DNA of 37,368 bases. Source: Chloroflexota bacterium. Lineage in GTDB: Bacteria; Chloroflexota; Anaerolineae; Anaerolineales; UBA11579. Under the pieces are notes generated by a model, which was given only the letters and a program-made list of their open reading frames with translations, did not search any database and was not told the origin of the DNA. This document shows, piece by piece, positions 7,458 through 15,521 of the stretch. The stretch spans positions 1 through 37,368 of the forward strand of contig JABJGH010000042.1 in NCBI GenBank assembly GCA_018662365.1, in the 5' to 3' direction. Positions within the stretch are counted from its first letter, which is position 1. Every line of letters begins with the position of its first letter. The translations under genes and the position numbers were made by a program.

Positions 7458-7925
7458 TTATTCACTAGTGTTTTCGGGGGTTTCAGACAACATGTCTGCA
7501 TTTCTAAATCGTTTTTTGATCAGTTGATAAATGCCATATGCAACCATAAGGGTGGTGAAATGCTCGGTAAGCCCTAAATTTGACGAAATCACATTGACAA
7601 GATTTCTATAGAAGTCCCGCAGGAAATCGAGTCTTCTTCCTGGCATAAAGTTTATGAGGATTAATGACAAAACACCAACGCTAATTAATATCCAAGGGGA
7701 TATATGAGGTTCTGGCTTTATAACGTACAGGATAATAAAAAATGCAAGTGTAATAGAAATACGGATCAGCGATCTATAGTTAAAAATTTGTACTAAAAAT
7801 AAGAAATTGAAGGTTTTCCCTGATTCAATTCCAGCCATTTTGATTTTGTAATCGACAAAAACAGCAATTCCGAAAAGAAAAAGTAAGGCCAAAAGATAAA
7901 GGAAATTATTATTCTTAAATTTCAT
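7458..7925 (-). CDS. Hypothetical four-helix membrane protein
   Basis: 155 aa, start ATG with GGAGGG a few bases upstream on the minus strand. Four hydrophobic segments near residues 8-25, 38-68, 74-93 and 120-140, with a basic loop PGRRLDFLRDFYR before the last. No family recognised. It converges with azlD, the stop codons being only three bases apart. AT-rich and not C- or G-skewed like its neighbours, suggesting a later insertion. Confidence 0.65.
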   Translation of the reverse strand: MKFKNNNFLYLLALLFLFGIAVFVDYKIKMAGIESGKTFNFLFLVQIFNYRSLIRISITLAFFIILYVIKPEPHISPWILISVGVLSLILINFMPGRRLDFLRDFYRNLVNVISSNLGLTEHFTTLMVAYGIYQLIKKRFRNADMLSETPENTSE

Positions 7926-8053
7926 ACACCCTCCACATATAACTCAATAATATATAAAATTTCTGACTTGTATATAGGCAAATGTACCGATTTTATAAAC
8001 TAAATTTTATTAACTATTTTGAAAGGGGAAATTCAAACACCAATGGTTACCCA

Positions 8054-9421
8054 TCAAGATTTTGAAAGTAAGCGTTTCGTCTGCCGTGCCCGAAACGCAA
8101 ACAAAATCGGCAGCGTCACCCACATCCCCCAACTGATCAGGCCATTAAACAAGCCTTTACCTAAACGGATGTCTAAATGATCGATCACCCGAGTCAACTT
8201 TTCATCAATCGCCACAAAGCTGTGTCGGTGCACCCATGTCAAAAACGGTCCCTCCGTTTGCACATCCACAAAGCCCTCCGCTGGGTCCACATCCTCATGC
8301 GTCGCCTGCCATCGCACCGGAATCGGCCCGACCCACAACACAAACTCCGCCACCGATCCCTCCGCCAATTTTTCCACATTCTTAAACTGCACGATCACCG
8401 GCAGGGGGGTCAACTGCTTCAACACCTTCGTGTCATGATGAAATTCAGAAACCGCTTTTTTACTAGCCGGCACTTCAAAGCTGCGTGTAAACCTGCGCAT
8501 TGGCTTCGCCAGATCCGCCAAAGCATCTCCCAATTCCCCAAATTTAAACCCATATCCCGCCCTCTGCAATTTATCAGATACCGCCCGCTGCCCATCCAAC
8601 GCCAAAGTAGCCGCTTCCCCCAAAGCCAACTTCAGCACAAAACCGGGCACTGGGATCAAAGCAGGTCTTTTTATCGATTTACCCAACGCCTGCCCAAAAA
8701 TGGTATTCGTCACCAGTTCTGGAGCCGTCAAATTAAATATACCCTTCGCCGTTTTTTCCTCGATCAGAAACAAGATCGCGTTCACCAGATCATCAATATG
8801 GATCCACGGCATATACTGCTTTCCACTCCCGATCGGTCCGCCCGCAAACAGCATAAACGGCAGCTTAAGGAAAGAGAAGATCCCGCCCTCAGGGCTCAGC
8901 ACCAAACCAGTCCGTATCACCACTCGCCGCGTCATCGCTTCCACAGCCTTCGTCGAGTCTTCCCATTCACGGCAAACCTCCGCCAAAAAGTCTCTGCCCG
9001 CTGGGGCATCTTCCCTCATTTCATTCGCAGCCTGCGGCCCATAAAACCCCACCGCCGCCGCTTGAATCAGCACCTTCGGTTTATTCTTTGCATTCCTTAT
9101 CGCTTCACCGATCACCTTTCCCGCATCCAGTCGGCTGTTCAAGATCGCCGTTTTCCTCGCTGGCGTCCAACGCATCTTCAAAGGGTTATCCCCCGCTATG
9201 CTCGCGCCCGCCAAATTGATCACCGCATCCGCGCCTTCCAATTCTTTGCTCCACTCTCCCTGGGTTTTGCCATCCCAGCCCACCGCCCGCACCTGCCGCG
9301 GCAGGTGTTTCACGCTTTCCGGCTTTCGGCTGAGTAGCACAACCTCATCATTATCAGACGAGAGCTTGGTTGCCAGCGCCGTCCCGATTAAACCCGTCCC
9401 ACCCGTAATAACAATTCGCAT
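8054..9421 (-). CDS. TIGR01777-type NAD(P) epimerase fused to an SRPBCC-like domain
   Basis: 455 aa, where TIGR01777/YfcH proteins are about 300 aa. Residues 1-300 carry the SDR nucleotide site GGTGLIGTAL (7-16), INLAGASIAGD, the long family motif MRWTPARKTAILNSR, and the C-terminal DUF1731-like end LALDGQRAVSDKLQRAGYGF. Residues 320-455 form a second domain with the look of a START/SRPBCC cyclase-like lipid or ligand pocket (ending in a hydrophobic tail and RARQTKRLL). Such fusions are known in cyanobacteria, Actinobacteria and Chloroflexota. Substrate unknown. The + strand is C-rich here even though the gene is on minus, so the skew follows the chromosome strand and not the gene. Confidence 0.85.
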   Translation of the reverse strand: MRIVITGGTGLIGTALATKLSSDNDEVVLLSRKPESVKHLPRQVRAVGWDGKTQGEWSKELEGADAVINLAGASIAGDNPLKMRWTPARKTAILNSRLDAGKVIGEAIRNAKNKPKVLIQAAAVGFYGPQAANEMREDAPAGRDFLAEVCREWEDSTKAVEAMTRRVVIRTGLVLSPEGGIFSFLKLPFMLFAGGPIGSGKQYMPWIHIDDLVNAILFLIEEKTAKGIFNLTAPELVTNTIFGQALGKSIKRPALIPVPGFVLKLALGEAATLALDGQRAVSDKLQRAGYGFKFGELGDALADLAKPMRRFTRSFEVPASKKAVSEFHHDTKVLKQLTPLPVIVQFKNVEKLAEGSVAEFVLWVGPIPVRWQATHEDVDPAEGFVDVQTEGPFLTWVHRHSFVAIDEKLTRVIDHLDIRLGKGLFNGLISWGMWVTLPILFAFRARQTKRLLSKS

Positions 9422-9503
9422 AATTTAATTTTCCTTTTCAAAAGATTTTCAATAACTAGTATACACCACTATCAAAAAATGTCAATATATTGCACAGATA
9501 ACC

Positions 9504-9532
9504 TTGACATAAATATTTAAATACCGTATAAT
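9504..9532 (+). promoter_or_regulatory. Consensus promoter
   Basis: TTGACA (9504-9509), a 17-base spacer and TATAAT (9527-9532), 42 bases before the next start codon. No DnaA box (TTATCCACA type) is visible in the 9422-9574 gap. Confidence 0.8.
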
Positions 9533-9574
9533 CACCGGGGTAAGTTGGACAAAACATAAAATAAGGAAATTGAT

Positions 9575-10447
9575 ATGGAAAATAATAATAAATCTTGGAT
9601 AGCAATATTGCTAGTGATAATAATTGCTGCCGGCTTAGCTATTGCAGGTGGTCAAAATGGCTTTGAAGTCAATCGCTTCTCACTTTTTGCGATCGCAGTC
9701 GCAATCGCATTCATCATCCAGTGGATAGTTTTTATCCCCGCGTATTTCCTCAAAACAGAAAAGTTTTTTGATCTTACAGGAAGCATCACTTTTATTACAG
9801 TTACAGCGGTTGCGGTATTTTTAAGTGAAAAAGTAGATGCCAGATCCTATTTGTTATTTGGCATGGTGGCCATTTGGGCATTACGCCTTGGCATATTTCT
9901 CTTTGGGCGCATCAAAGCTGCGGGAGAAGACCGTAGGTTTCGGGAGATCAAAAAATATTTTTCAAGGTTTTTGATGACTTGGACCATTCAAGGATTATGG
10001 GTAAGTTTTTCCCTAGCCGCAGCACTGGCAGCGATCACCTCGATCAAAAGAGTTGATTTGGGAATTTTTGCTGTTGTAGGATTCCTGGTTTGGTTGTTCG
10101 GGTTCGTTTTTGAAGTAATCGCTGATCGGCAAAAAACTTTGTTCAAAGCCGACCCATCCAATAAGGATGCGTTTATTCAATCCGGTTTATGGGCTATATC
10201 CCGTCACCCCAATTATTTTGGCGAGATCGTATTATGGATCGGGGTTGCGATCGTTGCCCTTCCAATTTTGACCGGTTGGCAGTGGCTGACAATGATCTCG
10301 CCAATTTTTATTTTTCTGTTGTTGACCAGAATCAGTGGTGTGCCGATGCTTGAAGCCAGGGCCGACGAGAAATGGGGCGGGCAGGAAGATTATGAAAATT
10401 ATAAAGCAGAGATATCGGTCTTATTTCCCAAACTTCCCAAAATATAA
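9575..10447 (+). CDS. DUF1295 / steroid 5-alpha-reductase-like membrane protein
   Basis: 290 aa with about seven to eight hydrophobic segments. The C-terminal third has the family mark SRHPNYFGEIVLWIGVAI (residues about 208-225), the NADPH-binding type region shared by DUF1295, ICMT and steroid 5-alpha-reductase C-terminal domains, followed by ARADEKWGGQEDYENYK. These are integral membrane enzymes acting on lipid-like substrates with NAD(P)H; the specific substrate is unknown. Start ATG is supported by TAAGGAAATTG upstream and by the consensus promoter. Transcribed away from the SDR gene. Confidence 0.85.
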   Translation: MENNNKSWIAILLVIIIAAGLAIAGGQNGFEVNRFSLFAIAVAIAFIIQWIVFIPAYFLKTEKFFDLTGSITFITVTAVAVFLSEKVDARSYLLFGMVAIWALRLGIFLFGRIKAAGEDRRFREIKKYFSRFLMTWTIQGLWVSFSLAAALAAITSIKRVDLGIFAVVGFLVWLFGFVFEVIADRQKTLFKADPSNKDAFIQSGLWAISRHPNYFGEIVLWIGVAIVALPILTGWQWLTMISPIFIFLLLTRISGVPMLEARADEKWGGQEDYENYKAEISVLFPKLPKI

Positions 10448-10536
10448 AACTCTGGGAATTGAATAGATTGGAGGATTTTTGTTTATAATAATAAATGGTG
10501 GAGAAATGATCTAGCTAAGGCATGAGGAAAAAGGGC

Positions 10537-11715
10537 ATGACCGAGATACTGACATATTCGTTAAAGGGCGGGAAAAAGAGGTCTGATGATTATTTCAACG
10601 AAGTGGAAGTATTTGCTGATGAAGTAAATGAAGTAGCTGAGAAGTTGTTGGGAAATTGGGTGGAAAAGTATCAAAAAATTATTCAAAAAACTAATCTAGA
10701 AAATCTTCGGGGAAAGGAAGCCTATGCATTTGAGCTGCTAACTTTGGGGGTCTTGTGGCCGATCTATATTAGCGATGCTGAGGAACTTGGGAAAATCTCG
10801 CAAAAGGGACTGTCTTGGTTAACGGATCTGCGACAAAAGTTTGTGCAGTTAAAACCGATCGTTGATCCGATTCGCGGGATTTGGGGAAGTTTGGTGCTTT
10901 TCTCAAGTAAAAATTTGAGCGTATCAAGCGACCCTTTAATCACTCAAATGGATAAATTATTGAATTGGATGCAGGCAAGTGGGGAATATAAAGAAGAAGT
11001 GAAACGCCTCAAAGGCTGGCAGTCCTTCATAAAAGAAATGGGGGAACAAAAAGCAAATGAATTTTTGGCTCAAATTATTAAATTGGGTGAATGGTTTAGA
11101 AACCGCAGTGAAGAGGTGTTGGGGAAATATACCCAAAATGTGGATGCCTATATTGAAGAGCGACAAGAAGATCACCGTTGGATGGAGGATATTGTTTTGG
11201 TTGGACGGAAACAGGTGGAATATCATTTGAATATGGTGGGAATGGAGATCCTGAACCGAGAGGTAAAGGAGTTGTTTGCCGCGACACCGAAAAAAGTTGT
11301 TTATCTGCCGCCATGTTTAAGAATTAAAAAGGATGGCTGCGAGGCGTATGAAACTCCATTTGGTGAACATTGCAATGCCTGTGAGCCAAACTGTCGAATT
11401 CATCAGATCACCAAGTTAGGCGAAAAGCATGATTTCGAAGTCTTCTTTTTGCCCGATCGGCTAAATAGTTTGAATTCGGAAGGGGATAGTGATGCCAAAC
11501 CTAAACTGGGCATTGTGGGGGTAGCCTGCCCTTTGATGGTGGTGACGGGGGGGTGGCAAACACGGGATATGAATTTACCAGCGATGGGCCTGCCATTAGA
11601 TCACTGCGGTTGTCATTGGCATTGGGACCTGGATGGGGGAATCGTGACCGATGTGAATTTTGGGGAATTGTTGAAAATTGTGGGCGCTCAAGATGAAGGT
11701 GGGCTTAAGAATTAG
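10537..11715 (+). CDS. DUF116-family Cys-rich protein
   Basis: 392 aa from ATG 10537 (GAGGAAA eight bases before); an ATG at 10522 would add five residues. The first 240 residues are a helical, charged region with no motif. The C-terminal 150 residues match DUF116: LPPCLRIKKDGCEAYETPFGEHC, then CNACEPNCRIHQI, VACPLMV and LDHCGCHWHWD. The eight or more clustered cysteines suggest a metal or iron-sulfur site. DUF116 genes in other anaerobes often neighbour radical-SAM or tRNA-related genes, but nothing of that type lies next to this one, so its function stays open. The + strand is G-rich from here on. Confidence 0.75.
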   Translation: MTEILTYSLKGGKKRSDDYFNEVEVFADEVNEVAEKLLGNWVEKYQKIIQKTNLENLRGKEAYAFELLTLGVLWPIYISDAEELGKISQKGLSWLTDLRQKFVQLKPIVDPIRGIWGSLVLFSSKNLSVSSDPLITQMDKLLNWMQASGEYKEEVKRLKGWQSFIKEMGEQKANEFLAQIIKLGEWFRNRSEEVLGKYTQNVDAYIEERQEDHRWMEDIVLVGRKQVEYHLNMVGMEILNREVKELFAATPKKVVYLPPCLRIKKDGCEAYETPFGEHCNACEPNCRIHQITKLGEKHDFEVFFLPDRLNSLNSEGDSDAKPKLGIVGVACPLMVVTGGWQTRDMNLPAMGLPLDHCGCHWHWDLDGGIVTDVNFGELLKIVGAQDEGGLKN

Positions 11716-11996
11716 ATTGTTCACGAAATAATTAAAGCTGTGCCCGAAAGGTCTAAATAAAACTAACAATATATATCCGTCCGGTTTTAACTAATCTCTG
11801 TAAAAACTCCCTGTAAGTAAAATCAATATAAATTTTTAGTTAATAGGTCTAATAAAGGTTATTTACCAATAATATGTTTATTGATAAGCAAACGTGATTG
11901 ATAAGAGATGGAAAAAGCAATATGGAAAAATCCCCTTTTTTGAATTTCCCTAAGTAAAATGGCTTAGTGAATAAAATCACTATAAAAAGAGGAAAA

Positions 11997-12275
11997 ATGA
12001 TGTCTCGAAAAAGTTCTCTAAAAGGGTGGAAATTATTAATACTTTGCATGATCTTATTGACAGCGTGTCAAACCCCCGCAAATGAAACAATTGAAGAAGT
12101 TGCTGCCGAGCTCCCTACGGCAATTGAAATTACTGAGGAGCCGACACAAGTGCCACCCACAGCAACCCCCTTGCCGATCGATGAATGTTTGTCTTGTCAT
12201 TTAGATAAAGACCGATTGATCGAAACTGCAAAAATTGAAGAAGCGCTTGAAGCGGAAAGTTCAGGTGAGGGTTGA
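11997..12275 (+). CDS. Multiheme c-type cytochrome lipoprotein, N-terminal part (before in-frame UGA)
   Basis: 92 aa from ATG 11997 (AGAGG at 11988-11992; ATG 12000 is equally possible). It has a lipoprotein signal peptide with lipobox LLTAC near residues 18-24, a Pro/Thr/Glu-rich linker and one heme motif CLSCH. It ends at UGA 12273-12275, inside a run of glycine codons (G-E-G-stop-G-G-S). The following 375-aa frame (12285-13409) is in the same phase, so the two most likely are one gene of about 470 codons. The 11716-11996 gap before it is AT-rich with no clear gene. Confidence 0.75.
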   Translation: MMSRKSSLKGWKLLILCMILLTACQTPANETIEEVAAELPTAIEITEEPTQVPPTATPLPIDECLSCHLDKDRLIETAKIEEALEAESSGEG

Positions 12276-12284
12276 GGTGGTTCG

Positions 12285-13409
12285 GTGGCTCCGTTGGAGC
12301 CATGGGAAAAAGTGTTGGTCGATGAGGATTTCTTAGAAACTGCCCACGGGGAATACTCCTGCATTGATTGCCATCTTGGAGAACAGGATGGGGATAAGAG
12401 TCTTGCACATGTTGCGATGGTCTCTCGACCTAGCGAAGAAAACCTGGCACTTTGTGGGGAATGTCATGACGAAGCCGAAAATTTTGAGGATAGTTTGCAT
12501 ATAAGCCAAGCGGGGTATATGTCTGATATGGCAGCGCGAGGCGTAGATGTTGAAAGCCCAGAGATTCAGGAAATGTTTGGCAACCATTGCCAGAGTTGTC
12601 ATACGAGCTGTGGAGACTGCCATGTGAGTCAGCCGAGCTCAGTGGGGGGGGGATTTATTGATGGGCATCTATTCAAGAAAACACCTTCGATGACACGAAA
12701 TTGTACTGCCTGCCATGGAAGCCGAGTTGGGAAAGAGTATATGGGGCAGCATGAGGATATTTTGGCTGATGTACATTTTCGTCAGGAGCGGATGGTTTGT
12801 GTGGACTGCCATACTGGCATGTCGATGCATGATTCCTCTGCAAGCTGTGAAACTTGCCATGATGATGCGATGTTGAGTGAGTCTATACCGGTGGATCATC
12901 GATATTCTGGTGGGCAAGACCCGGCATGTGCAGATTGTCATCCGCAGACGATTTCAGAAGAAACAAATAATATGTATCACTTGCAGCATTCTGAAAATCT
13001 ATCCTGCCAAGTTTGTCATTCGATCAACTATAACAATTGTGATGGCTGTCATGTATCGGTTAGTGAAACTTCGGGAAACCCAATTTTTTCGACTGAAGGC
13101 AGTTATCTTACATTTCTGATCGGGAAGAATCCGATCCAGGATGCCCACCGGCCGTATGATTATACGGTTGTCCGTCATATACCCGTTGATCCAGAAAGTT
13201 TTGCCTTTTATGGTGAGAATTTGATGCCAGATTTTAATGCCGTGCCAACCTGGCAGTATGCTACTCCCCATAATATTCAATTAGAAACTCCCCAAAATGC
13301 ATCTTGTGACGGTTGTCATAATAACCCTGATTTCTTTTTGACGATTGATAAGATCGCTCCGGAAGAAGTCGATGCAAATTTGGGTGTTTATTTGGAAAGT
13401 TTACCGTAA
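12285..13409 (+). CDS. Multiheme c-type cytochrome, C-terminal part (11 CxxCH)
   Basis: 374 aa if started at GTG 12285; the only upstream stop in frame is the UGA at 12273. Eleven CxxCH heme motifs are visible (CIDCH, CGECH, CQSCH, CGDCH, CTACH, CVDCH, CETCH, CADCH, CQVCH, CDGCH, CDGCH) with many additional His residues as distal ligands. With the N-terminal part the count is twelve. Such proteins carry electrons outside the cytoplasmic membrane, so this part needs the upstream signal peptide to be exported. A GAGGTGG (12274-12280) five bases before GTG would also allow re-initiation, but a product without a signal peptide could not mature. The frame shows no decay. The rhodanese lipoprotein follows 46 bases later, probably in the same operon. 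Confidence 0.8.
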   Translation: MAPLEPWEKVLVDEDFLETAHGEYSCIDCHLGEQDGDKSLAHVAMVSRPSEENLALCGECHDEAENFEDSLHISQAGYMSDMAARGVDVESPEIQEMFGNHCQSCHTSCGDCHVSQPSSVGGGFIDGHLFKKTPSMTRNCTACHGSRVGKEYMGQHEDILADVHFRQERMVCVDCHTGMSMHDSSASCETCHDDAMLSESIPVDHRYSGGQDPACADCHPQTISEETNNMYHLQHSENLSCQVCHSINYNNCDGCHVSVSETSGNPIFSTEGSYLTFLIGKNPIQDAHRPYDYTVVRHIPVDPESFAFYGENLMPDFNAVPTWQYATPHNIQLETPQNASCDGCHNNPDFFLTIDKIAPEEVDANLGVYLESLP

Positions 13410-13455
13410 TCAGATTTACCAAACCTGGGAAATCAGGAAAAACCAAGGAGAAAAA

Positions 13456-15219
13456 ATGAAAAAGTATTATTGGTTGATGACAGTGTTGTTGATCTTAGGT
13501 CTTGCATTAAGTGCCTGTGGATCCAATGAACCTATAAATAACCAAAACGTGATGGTAGAAGAACCTGAAGCAAATGCTGAAGAATCGATGCCAGAACCGA
13601 TGGAAGAAGAGCCTGCAGTTTATGAGCTTTCAGCTCTAGACGAAGCTTATGCAATTTTCTTGGCCGATATGGAAAAATATAATACGATCGGATTAGAAGC
13701 ATTGAACACTGCTATGGCTGAGGCACCCCCCTTTATTTTGGACGTGAGAGCAGCTTCGGAAGCCGAAGAAAAGGGTCATATTGAAGGATCAATCTTGATA
13801 CCCCTTAGAGAACTAGCCCAAAATTTGGCTTATCTTCCAAGTTTTGATACCCCCATCGTGAGCTACTGTGGAAGCGGCTGGCGCTGTACAATCGCCTCTA
13901 CCGCCCTTGAAGCAATGGGTTGGGAAGATGTGACTTGTTTGAAGGGCGGCAGTTTTGGTGGATGGGTTGAGGCAGGATATGCCGTTGTTGAAGGTTTACA
14001 ACCCGAAGCAGAAATATTGAATGCTGTAGAAGCTGATCTGGCCATGGTTGCTTATTGGGACGAAGTTTTGATGGCGATCCCCGATGGTTATGGTGGAATT
14101 ACTGCTGAAGCATTGAACACTGAAATTGCAGAGAATGCTGATCTAATCGTGATCGATGCCCGCAGAGCTGATGAAGTGGCTACTAAGGGATTTATTGATG
14201 CTGCCAATTGGATGCAGATTCCCCTCGAGTCCTTCATTGAATTGAAAGCAGATTGGCCCGCTGATCTGGATGCGCCGATCGTGATCAATTGTGGAAGTGG
14301 ACACCGTTCGACCCAAGCAATGACAATTATGATGTCTTATGGGTACACGAATGTACGAAGTTTGAAGAGTGGATTTGGGGGTTGGGCTGCTGGTGGATTC
14401 CCCACTGCGTATGATGCCCCAGACCTCACCGGTGCGATCGATATATTCCTGGATGATATGGAAGGCTATAACACGATCGGGCTAGATGCATTGAATGCCG
14501 CATTGGCTGAAGAACCTCCTTTCTTATTGGATGTTCGAGCCGCCTCGGAAGCTGAAGAAAAAGGGCATATCCCGGGTGCGATCTTGATTCCATTACGCGA
14601 CTTGGCGAAGAATTTGGCTTATTTACCCAGCTTTGATACCTCCATCGTGACTTATTGTGGAAGCGGCTGGCGATGTACAATCGCATCGGTTGCCCTAGAA
14701 GCATTGGGTTGGGAAGATGTGAAGTGTTTGAAGGGTAGCAGTTTTGGTGGTTGGGCCGCTGCAGGTTATGAAGTGGCAGAAGGCGTACCAGCAGAAGGCG
14801 AGCTTTTGAATGCTGCTAAACCATATGGTGGTATGGTGGAACTATGGGATGAGACCCTGACCAATGTGCCTGATGGATACGGTGGAATTACTGCTGATGC
14901 ATTGAACACTACGTTGGCTGAGAATGCGGACTTGATCTTGATCGATGTGCGCAAGGACAGCGAATTGACTGATAATGGTGTAATCGAAGCAGAGAATTGG
15001 ATGCATATTCCTTTGGAAGCCTTTGCAGACAGCATTGAAGAATGGCCAGCAGATAAAGATGCACCGATCGTGGTTTATTGCGGCAGCGGACATCGTTCTA
15101 CATTGGCGATGACGATCTTGTGGTCCTACGGATACACCAATGTAACGAGTTTAAAGGGTGGATTTGGTGGATGGGCAAGCGAAGGTTTTCCAGTATTGGA
15201 ATATGTAGCAATGCCCTAG
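13456..15219 (+). CDS. Lipoprotein with four rhodanese domains
   Basis: 587 aa from ATG 13456 (AAGGAG five bases upstream; upstream in-frame ATG at 13345 lies inside the cytochrome gene). The signal peptide ends in lipobox LALSAC. Four rhodanese domains follow, with active-site loops YCGSGWRC, NCGSGHRS, YCGSGWRC and YCGSGHRS. Domains 1-2 and 3-4 form an internal tandem repeat with a 789-base period. Each loop keeps the catalytic Cys of sulfurtransferases. Rhodanese domains move sulfane sulfur between thiosulfate or polysulfide and a thiol acceptor; here the protein would be anchored outside the membrane. Directly behind the multiheme cytochrome, it suggests coupling of extracytoplasmic sulfur handling to electron transfer; that link is inferred. 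Confidence 0.88.
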   Translation: MKKYYWLMTVLLILGLALSACGSNEPINNQNVMVEEPEANAEESMPEPMEEEPAVYELSALDEAYAIFLADMEKYNTIGLEALNTAMAEAPPFILDVRAASEAEEKGHIEGSILIPLRELAQNLAYLPSFDTPIVSYCGSGWRCTIASTALEAMGWEDVTCLKGGSFGGWVEAGYAVVEGLQPEAEILNAVEADLAMVAYWDEVLMAIPDGYGGITAEALNTEIAENADLIVIDARRADEVATKGFIDAANWMQIPLESFIELKADWPADLDAPIVINCGSGHRSTQAMTIMMSYGYTNVRSLKSGFGGWAAGGFPTAYDAPDLTGAIDIFLDDMEGYNTIGLDALNAALAEEPPFLLDVRAASEAEEKGHIPGAILIPLRDLAKNLAYLPSFDTSIVTYCGSGWRCTIASVALEALGWEDVKCLKGSSFGGWAAAGYEVAEGVPAEGELLNAAKPYGGMVELWDETLTNVPDGYGGITADALNTTLAENADLILIDVRKDSELTDNGVIEAENWMHIPLEAFADSIEEWPADKDAPIVVYCGSGHRSTLAMTILWSYGYTNVTSLKGGFGGWASEGFPVLEYVAMP

Positions 15220-15236
15220 TTTGTAAATGAGTGATG

Positions 15237-15270
15237 AAGAGCTGTACCGATTAGGTGCAGCTCTTTTTTA
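15237..15270 (+). terminator. Intrinsic terminator after the rhodanese gene
   Basis: AAGAGCTGTACC pairs with GGTGCAGCTCTT (one G-U pair) over a short loop and runs into six T residues. It ends the cytochrome-rhodanese unit. Confidence 0.85.
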
Positions 15271-15362
15271 TTTGATGAAAGAGAAACAACCCACCCATGG
15301 AGATTATAATTACTAAAGATTTGTTAATAATTTATATGCCAAATTAGGGGGAGGAAATAATA

Positions 15363-15521
15363 ATGTATAATAAAAATATTGATAATAAAAATATTGATAA
15401 TAAAAAAATAGCATTATTAGACATTGGAGGGAAACATGGAATTTCTAAGAAGTTGGAAACCAGATATTATCACATTTATAATCACTTTTATATTATCACC
15501 CCTAATTATTTACATTGCTAA
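15363..15521 (+). CDS. Possible short leader ORF overlapping the NACHT gene
   Basis: 52 aa starting at ATG 15363 behind a strong GGGGAGG (15347-15353), which is better than many gene starts in the window. It begins with a repeated NKNIDNKNIDNKK segment from a 15-base direct repeat and overlaps the first 86 bases of the NACHT gene in another frame. No family. It could be a translational leader or an old start region; it may also be chance. Confidence 0.25.
   Translation: MYNKNIDNKNIDNKKIALLDIGGKHGISKKLETRYYHIYNHFYIITPNYLHC

Noticed and set aside
8177..9337. 386-codon open frame on + opposite the SDR gene
   Set aside because: Composition is His/Arg/Pro-rich shadow coding; the minus-strand frame has clear SDR motifs over its whole length.
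9422..9574. oriC with DnaA boxes at the skew switch
   Set aside because: No TTATCCACA-like boxes or AT-rich unwinding repeats are visible; only the skew polarity supports an origin, so it is reported as a finding and not a feature.
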